The notes under the pieces were generated by a model that did not search any database, was not told where the DNA came from, and worked only from the letters and a program-made list of their open reading frames with translations. A program made the position numbers and the translations under genes. Shown in pieces: positions 53,367 through 58,677 of a stretch of DNA of 58,677 bases. Positions within the stretch are counted from its first letter, which is position 1. Every line of letters starts with the position of its first letter. Source of the stretch: Gammaproteobacteria bacterium (GTDB lineage Bacteria; Pseudomonadota; Gammaproteobacteria; GCA-001735895); the NCBI GenBank assembly GCA_024229615.1, contig JAAESG010000283.1, forward strand, positions 1 through 58,677, in the 5' to 3' direction.

Positions 53367-54542
53367 CTAAAGCCGGTGGTTGTTCACGGGGTTTTTGATA
53401 GAGCGCAGAATAACAAATTTGTTGTTGGAGGCGACGGTTTCGCAGTTGCCGAACAGTTTCTTCAATTTGGCGTGATAGGCCAGGTGCCGATTCCCGACTA
53501 TTTGCAACTCTCCGCCGTCAACCAGCACGCGCCGGGCATCCCTGAACATTTGCCAGGCAATCATATCGCCAATATTGTGCTGCTGGTGGAAGGGGGGATT
53601 TAACAAGACCAGGTCCTGGCTGGCGTCGGCAACACCCTGCAGGCAATCATCAACTCTGAACTCCGCCTCACGGGAAGATCCAAATGCTGCTGCAAAATTT
53701 TCCCGCGCGCTGGCAATCGCCATATGGGATTCATCGCAAAACAACAACTCTGCCCGCGGATTCAAAGACGCGGCAATCATACCGATAACACCATTACCGC
53801 AGCCGAGATCTACAATGCGTCGATAAGCTTCTGCAATCGGCATATGCTCGATTAACAGGCGACTGCCCTGATCCAGTCGATCGCGGCTGAACAAACTGGC
53901 ATGATTGGCTATACGGTAATTGCGGTCAACCTCAAGCTCGTAATAGTCAGGAAATCGACTCTGTCCCTCATTAAGTAAATGATCTCGCTCCACCATAATG
54001 AGCCTGCTTTTTTTACGCGCACGCGTGGTCGTCGTCGGACCGAGTATTGTTTCGAACAGTTCCAGGGTCGAGCTATGAATATGGCGTGCCATCCCCGCCG
54101 CAAAAATTTTAGAGTCATGATGCAGAATCGGGCGTAGTGCGTATAGCTGGTGCTCGAGTAAAGCCAGCGTTTTGGGGATTTTTATCACCACCAGATCTAC
54201 CGCGGCGGTAGGAAAACCGATGTCTACATTGGTTTTGACCTGCTCAACGGGATAGCCGTTCGCCACCAGGTTAGCGCGTAAGGCCCGTTGTGCCAGAAAA
54301 GAATCACTCCAGGCATAAACCGGGTAATTGGCCAGCGCCACCGACAGCGCACCGAATGCATCATTCAGAATCAGGAGCTTGCGATGACGCGACAAAACCT
54401 GGATATCGTCGATGTGATTTAAGATGAACTCATCAGCAGCATCCCAGGCCTGTAGTAGCTCGACATCCGGAATACGCGACAATTCGAACTCTCCCTGGGG
54501 TACCAACAGGGTCCTGGATACCATGGGTAGCGGCTTGTTCAC
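53367..54542 (-). CDS. rlmG: rRNA (guanine-N2)-methyltransferase RlmG-like
   Basis: VDLGCGNGVIGMIAA, LLNPPFHQQHNIGD, C-term NRHLAYHAKLKKLFGN. Confidence 0.88.
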   Translation of the reverse strand: MNKPLPMVSRTLLVPQGEFELSRIPDVELLQAWDAADEFILNHIDDIQVLSRHRKLLILNDAFGALSVALANYPVYAWSDSFLAQRALRANLVANGYPVEQVKTNVDIGFPTAAVDLVVIKIPKTLALLEHQLYALRPILHHDSKIFAAGMARHIHSSTLELFETILGPTTTTRARKKSRLIMVERDHLLNEGQSRFPDYYELEVDRNYRIANHASLFSRDRLDQGSRLLIEHMPIAEAYRRIVDLGCGNGVIGMIAASLNPRAELLFCDESHMAIASARENFAAAFGSSREAEFRVDDCLQGVADASQDLVLLNPPFHQQHNIGDMIAWQMFRDARRVLVDGGELQIVGNRHLAYHAKLKKLFGNCETVASNNKFVILRSIKNPVNNHRL

Positions 54543-55381
54543 GCTTTGTTGACGAAGGGCAGGGCCAGCATTCCGGGTAAGCGATCGACCTGTTTTGCAT
54601 CGCGAAACTCATTCACACCGATGGTCATATCGTGGTGACCTGCCTGGGGCTGGTCGATATAGGTTTTGAAGGCCCTGTCCCAGATCGACAGGTTAAATCC
54701 GTAATTACTGTTGGTTTCGCGCATGAGCACAGAATGATGCACGCGGTGCATGTCCGGAGTAACCAGCAGGTAACGTAGCCGGCGATCCAGTCCCAACGGT
54801 AGCGCAACATTGGCGTGATTGAACATGGCCATACCGTTTAACAGTAATTCAAAAATCAGTACCGCGAGCAACGCAGGCCCGAGCAACAGGATAACCAGCC
54901 ACTTGATCAGCATCGAAAGAATGATTTCCAGGGTGTGGAAACGACTCCCGGTAGTCAGGTCGATATCGAGATCGGCATGATGTACGCGATGCAATCGCCA
55001 CATGATGGGTAATGCGTGCATCATCCAGTGCTGCAGGTAAATCGCCAGATCAAGCAACAGCACCGCGCTGACGACCTCAAACCAGAAAGGCAGATCCAGG
55101 AGATTAAACAGACCCCAGCCCATATTGCCAACAGAGTAGGCCATTCCAATCGCCGCGGCCGGAAACAGCAGTCTTAATACGACACTGTTGACTATCATCA
55201 GTGCGATATTGTTCGTCCAACGCTGCATTTTTGAAACGGTCAGGCCTCGCTTCGGCGACAATAGTTCCCAGACCAGCATGACAATGAATACCGCGGCGAA
55301 AACCCCGATGCGAATCAGAGCTTCACGTTCCAGTACCAGGTTTTCAATTCCGGCCGTTTCCATGGAGGCATTCTCGGGCAA
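54539..55381 (-). CDS. Sterol desaturase / fatty acid hydroxylase family
   Basis: His-box motifs HWMMHALPIMWRLHRVHHADLDID, MHRVHHSVLMRETNSNYG. Confidence 0.93.
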   Translation of the reverse strand: MPENASMETAGIENLVLEREALIRIGVFAAVFIVMLVWELLSPKRGLTVSKMQRWTNNIALMIVNSVVLRLLFPAAAIGMAYSVGNMGWGLFNLLDLPFWFEVVSAVLLLDLAIYLQHWMMHALPIMWRLHRVHHADLDIDLTTGSRFHTLEIILSMLIKWLVILLLGPALLAVLIFELLLNGMAMFNHANVALPLGLDRRLRYLLVTPDMHRVHHSVLMRETNSNYGFNLSIWDRAFKTYIDQPQAGHHDMTIGVNEFRDAKQVDRLPGMLALPFVNKA

Positions 55382-55442
55382 ATTGCCCAGGAATGATAGT
55401 GTTTACAGACCCTGGTGAGTCAGCATTTACGTGGACGGCTAG

Positions 55443-55555
55443 CGGGTTAATCCGAGAAAATTCGGATGTTTGAAATGACCCGGTATTGTTTCGACACCGA
55501 GTGCTGGCGCACGCATGCGCAACGCGGCAATCCCGGCGAGTAATTCGTAGACCAG
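55443..55555 (-). pseudogene. C-terminal gene scrap, possibly HAL/PAL-type lyase
   Basis: SLLVYELLAGIAALRMRAPALGVETIPGHFKHPNFLGLTR* adjoining the dispersed repeat. Confidence 0.25.
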
Positions 55556-55610
55556 CAGGCTGCGGCATAGCGTCGTCGCAGTAGATAAGGTGGTGAGAAA
55601 TGCGGGCTAG
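55555..55610 (-). repeat. Dispersed repeat CTAGCCCGCATTTCTCAC..., copy d
   Basis: Reverse complement matches 623-679. Confidence 0.78.
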
Positions 55611-55775
55611 TACTCTTTCAATATGATAATTGCAAGTTCAGCTAGTTTGTCAAGGTTCATGGCAAGGCGCGCCTCGAAGGCACTCGTTATCCCGCCGATA
55701 AATAGTTGACGTTGTTATCTTTTCGGTTGGCTTTTTGTGTTATACAGACACCGGTAAAAATAAACCAGTGCGCGG

Positions 55776-57734
55776 ATGCTAAACGAAATCCTGATTATCT
55801 TGATCTTGTCGCTGATCGGAGTCGCGGTGTTCAAACGCCTCGATATCCCCGCGGTGCTGGGATACCTGGTAGTAGGTTTGCTGGCTGGCGACAACGCCTT
55901 CGGCCTGATTCACGATACTCACGCGATCGAGCAAATTGCCGAAATCGGCGTTGTTTTTCTGTTATTCACCATTGGGCTCGAAGTGTCCATCCCGCGCCTG
56001 ATCTCGATGCGCAAGATTGTCTTCGGAATCGGTGCTTCACAGGTAGTGGTATCAACCTTGAGCACGATGGCACTGGGTTTGTGGCTCGGACTATCCTGGC
56101 AGGTTGCCTTTGCCGTGGGTGGCGCATTGGCGATGTCATCGACCGCAATCGTAACCAAGCTGCTGACCGAGCAGTACGAATTACATTTGCCTCATGGAAG
56201 TATTTCGCTCGGTGTATTGCTGTTTCAGGATCTTGCAGTGGTGCCATTCCTGGTGTTGATTCCCATTTTCGCGGCTCCTAATGCCGGCTCCCTGTTGCTG
56301 CCGATCAGCCTGGCGTTGGCCAAGGGTGCGTTCGCCTTTGCGGTGATATTTTATGCCGGTCAATATCTTATTCGACCAGCGGTACGCGCCGTTGCCGCGA
56401 CCCACTCACATGAACTGTTTACCTTGTTCATCCTGTTCGTCGCACTGGTCGCGGCCTGGCTCACCTGGCAGTTGGGTTTATCGCTGGCAATGGGCGCTTT
56501 CCTCGCCGGCATCATGCTCGCGGAGACCGAGTACCAGCATCATATCGAAAACGAAATCAGACCATTTCGAGACGTGTTGATGGGACTGTTTTTCATTTCT
56601 GTAGGATCACAGTTCGATTGGCATATCATTCTCAACGAACCAGTCATCGTCGCCATCCTGACCCTTGGATTGATCGCCGGCAAGGGTATCGCGATCATGA
56701 TAATCACCCACCTGGCCGGCTTTGCCAGGGGCATCGCGATTCGTGCGGGTATTATGCTCGGCCAGGGTAGCGAATTCGGCTTTGCGTTGCTGGCGGTGGC
56801 AATAACCACCGGCCTGCTTGATCTCGGCCTGAGCCAGCCCATTATCGCAGCAATCATTCTGAGCATGGCTTTGTCACCGATGCTGATTCAGTACAACGAA
56901 GCGATTGCCTGTCGGTTCGATCCGGACTACCGCGGCAGCCAGCACGATACCGCGGTCAATATCGAGGAAGCCTGCAAGGATCTTAAAGGTCACGTGATTC
57001 TTTGCGGATTCGGACGTACAGCGCAAAACCTGGCGCAGTTTCTGCGCCGCGTGAGCATTCCCTTCGTCGCGCTCGAGATTGACACTGACATCGTTACCGA
57101 GGCGCGAGAAGCCGGTGAATCGGTGTTTCTCGGCGACAGCAGCAAGCCCGAAATTCTGCGCCTGGCCGGATTTGAGCGCGCCCGGGTGCTGGTCATTTCA
57201 TTTACCGAGCTCAAGGCCAGCGAACACATTGCCACGACCGCCCGCGATTTAAGTCCAGATATTCCGATGATCATTCGTACGCGCGACGATCGCCATCTCG
57301 AGCGGTTGCTCGAATGCGGCGCAGACGAAGTCATACCCGATACGGTAGAGTCGAGCATGATGCTCGCCAGGCACACGCTGAACGCGCTGGGCCAGGATCA
57401 GCAGACAATCGATGAAATGCTCGACGAAGCGCGCGCAGGTCATTACGCCCGGGTGCGAGCCTTCTTTCACAGCGTTGACGACGTCGATCTCGACACACCC
57501 GACCATCATCATATGCACAGTATTGAAATACTCGGCACGTATCATGCGGTCGGCCACAGCATCGAATCCTTGAAATGTCTGGATAAAATCCAGATTATTG
57601 CGCTTCGACGCAATGGTGTCAGGAGTAATGACCCCCTGCCCGGGGTATGCTTTTTACCCGGCGATGTCTTTATCATCGAAGGCCATCCGGACGACATCCA
57701 GGCCGCCGAAATCGAAATCATGTCAGGACTCTAG
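55776..57734 (+). CDS. CPA2-family cation:proton antiporter with TrkA-N domain (KefB/YbaL-like)
   Basis: VGVVFLLFTIGLEVSIPRL-type TM core; VILCGFGRTAQNLAQFL; TrkA-C-like end. Confidence 0.94.
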   Translation: MLNEILIILILSLIGVAVFKRLDIPAVLGYLVVGLLAGDNAFGLIHDTHAIEQIAEIGVVFLLFTIGLEVSIPRLISMRKIVFGIGASQVVVSTLSTMALGLWLGLSWQVAFAVGGALAMSSTAIVTKLLTEQYELHLPHGSISLGVLLFQDLAVVPFLVLIPIFAAPNAGSLLLPISLALAKGAFAFAVIFYAGQYLIRPAVRAVAATHSHELFTLFILFVALVAAWLTWQLGLSLAMGAFLAGIMLAETEYQHHIENEIRPFRDVLMGLFFISVGSQFDWHIILNEPVIVAILTLGLIAGKGIAIMIITHLAGFARGIAIRAGIMLGQGSEFGFALLAVAITTGLLDLGLSQPIIAAIILSMALSPMLIQYNEAIACRFDPDYRGSQHDTAVNIEEACKDLKGHVILCGFGRTAQNLAQFLRRVSIPFVALEIDTDIVTEAREAGESVFLGDSSKPEILRLAGFERARVLVISFTELKASEHIATTARDLSPDIPMIIRTRDDRHLERLLECGADEVIPDTVESSMMLARHTLNALGQDQQTIDEMLDEARAGHYARVRAFFHSVDDVDLDTPDHHHMHSIEILGTYHAVGHSIESLKCLDKIQIIALRRNGVRSNDPLPGVCFLPGDVFIIEGHPDDIQAAEIEIMSGL

Positions 57735-57736
57735 CA

Positions 57737-58486
57737 ATGAAGATTTTCACACGACGTGAAGCCGCTACCGAGAATCAACAAAAGGAACTCAAATGGCAAT
57801 TGCGGGTATCAACGCGGGCACGTTATGCCAAACTCCAGATCAAACCATTTGGTGGACTCGAAGTGGTTATCCCACCGCGATTCCCGCGTCACCAGGTTGC
57901 CGCTCTGGTCGCCAGGCACGCCCCCTGGATTCATCAACAACTCGCCAACCAGGCAAAGTTACGCGAGTCCGTTCGCTTGCCGCACCGGCTGTTGCTGGCT
58001 TTCGACAACAGTTCGACTACGGTGGTTTACGCGACCGACCCGCGGCAGTACGAGTTCGAATTATTCGATGAGACAGGCGCAGAGCAGGTCGTGATCCACG
58101 CCGAGAGTCAAGCTGCGCGCATCCGCGAATTGCGTCAGTGGATACGGCGCAAGGCCCGGGCCTCGCTACCTGGAATGCTCAGGCAGGTATCCTCCAACAC
58201 GGGCCTCGAGTTCAACAAACTGAGCATACGCAGCCAGAAGACACGGTGGGGCAGTTGCTCGGCACGCGGCAATATAAACCTCAATGACCAGCTACTGTTT
58301 TTACCCAGAAGCAGCGTCGAGTACCTGATGATTCACGAGCTCTGCCATACGCGCCACCTCAATCATTCAAAAGCCTACTGGTCGCTGGTGGAGCAGCATT
58401 GTACAGATTATCGTGCCCACGAGGATTTACTCAGCGCCTCTCGCGATCGGGTTCCGGACTGGTTTCTGCTTGACCTCTATCGATGA
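57737..58486 (+). CDS. YgjP/SprT-like metal-dependent hydrolase (DUF45)
   Basis: TRWGSCSARGNINLNDQLLFLP, YLMIHELCHTRHLNHSKAYW. Confidence 0.94.
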   Translation: MKIFTRREAATENQQKELKWQLRVSTRARYAKLQIKPFGGLEVVIPPRFPRHQVAALVARHAPWIHQQLANQAKLRESVRLPHRLLLAFDNSSTTVVYATDPRQYEFELFDETGAEQVVIHAESQAARIRELRQWIRRKARASLPGMLRQVSSNTGLEFNKLSIRSQKTRWGSCSARGNINLNDQLLFLPRSSVEYLMIHELCHTRHLNHSKAYWSLVEQHCTDYRAHEDLLSASRDRVPDWFLLDLYR

Positions 58487-58527
58487 AGCAACGAGTCTTC
58501 GGCAGAGGCTATTTATCCGGCGATTAA

Positions 58528-58677
58528 GGAATCTCTGCAAAATGCAGAGATCCTGCGGCACAGGAATGTGCCGCCATTTTTCGATCACGCAAGTGATTGA
58601 AAAATGAAGAAAAACCTAAAATCGCATTTTACGTTTTTCGTGCTCTGCTAAGTCAGGATGACTTATGCAGAGCTTCC
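58528..58677 (+). repeat. Full-length copy (C) of ~150-bp hairpin-rich MITE-like element
   Basis: TTAA-flanked; GGAATCTCTGCA ... TGCAGAGCTTCC terminal inverted repeats; ends exactly at window end. Confidence 0.88.

Overview
58.7 kb window, probably a whole contig, from a gammaproteobacterium-like genome. No rRNA, tRNA or CRISPR was seen. The left end (about 0.7-12.3 kb) carries a corrinoid-dependent C1 / methylated-amine demethylation locus. It holds a non-pyrrolysine MttB-superfamily methyltransferase, a corrinoid protein, a MtrH/AcsE-like methyl-H4folate methyltransferase, a RACo-like reactivase, MetF plus a MetV-like Cys-rich protein, DUF1638 and PF13769-like proteins, an FAD amine/amino-acid oxidase, and two GbdR/GlxA-like regulators. 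The most unusual signal is charge-complementary tails. The corrinoid protein starts MTDYDDDDDYEDDLDL. Its likely partners carry arginine-rich tails: MttB N-term RGRRGRGGRDSRR, reactivase C-term RRGSRRRRKRA, methyltransferase C-term GRRGGRRRRPAA. An unlinked homocysteine/betaine methyltransferase 20 kb away ends RGSSRRRRRR. I propose an electrostatically assembled methyl-transfer metabolon. The second main signal is a roughly 150-bp MITE-like element (three copies, two at the window ends) made of consecutive hairpins with compensatory base changes, TTAR flanks and terminal inverted repeats. A second dispersed repeat (CTAGCCCGCATTTCTCAC...) sits at gene 3' ends. The rest is mostly core genome: ubiA, rplU-rpmA-obgE-proB, znuABC-zur, sat, ispB, metF/metH with an ArsR-methyltransferase regulator, a polar amino-acid ABC transporter, L,D-transpeptidase, LemA/DUF2207, a hybrid kinase/cyclase/SBP signalling cluster, rlmG, and a CPA2 antiporter. 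Several gene-decay scars are also present.
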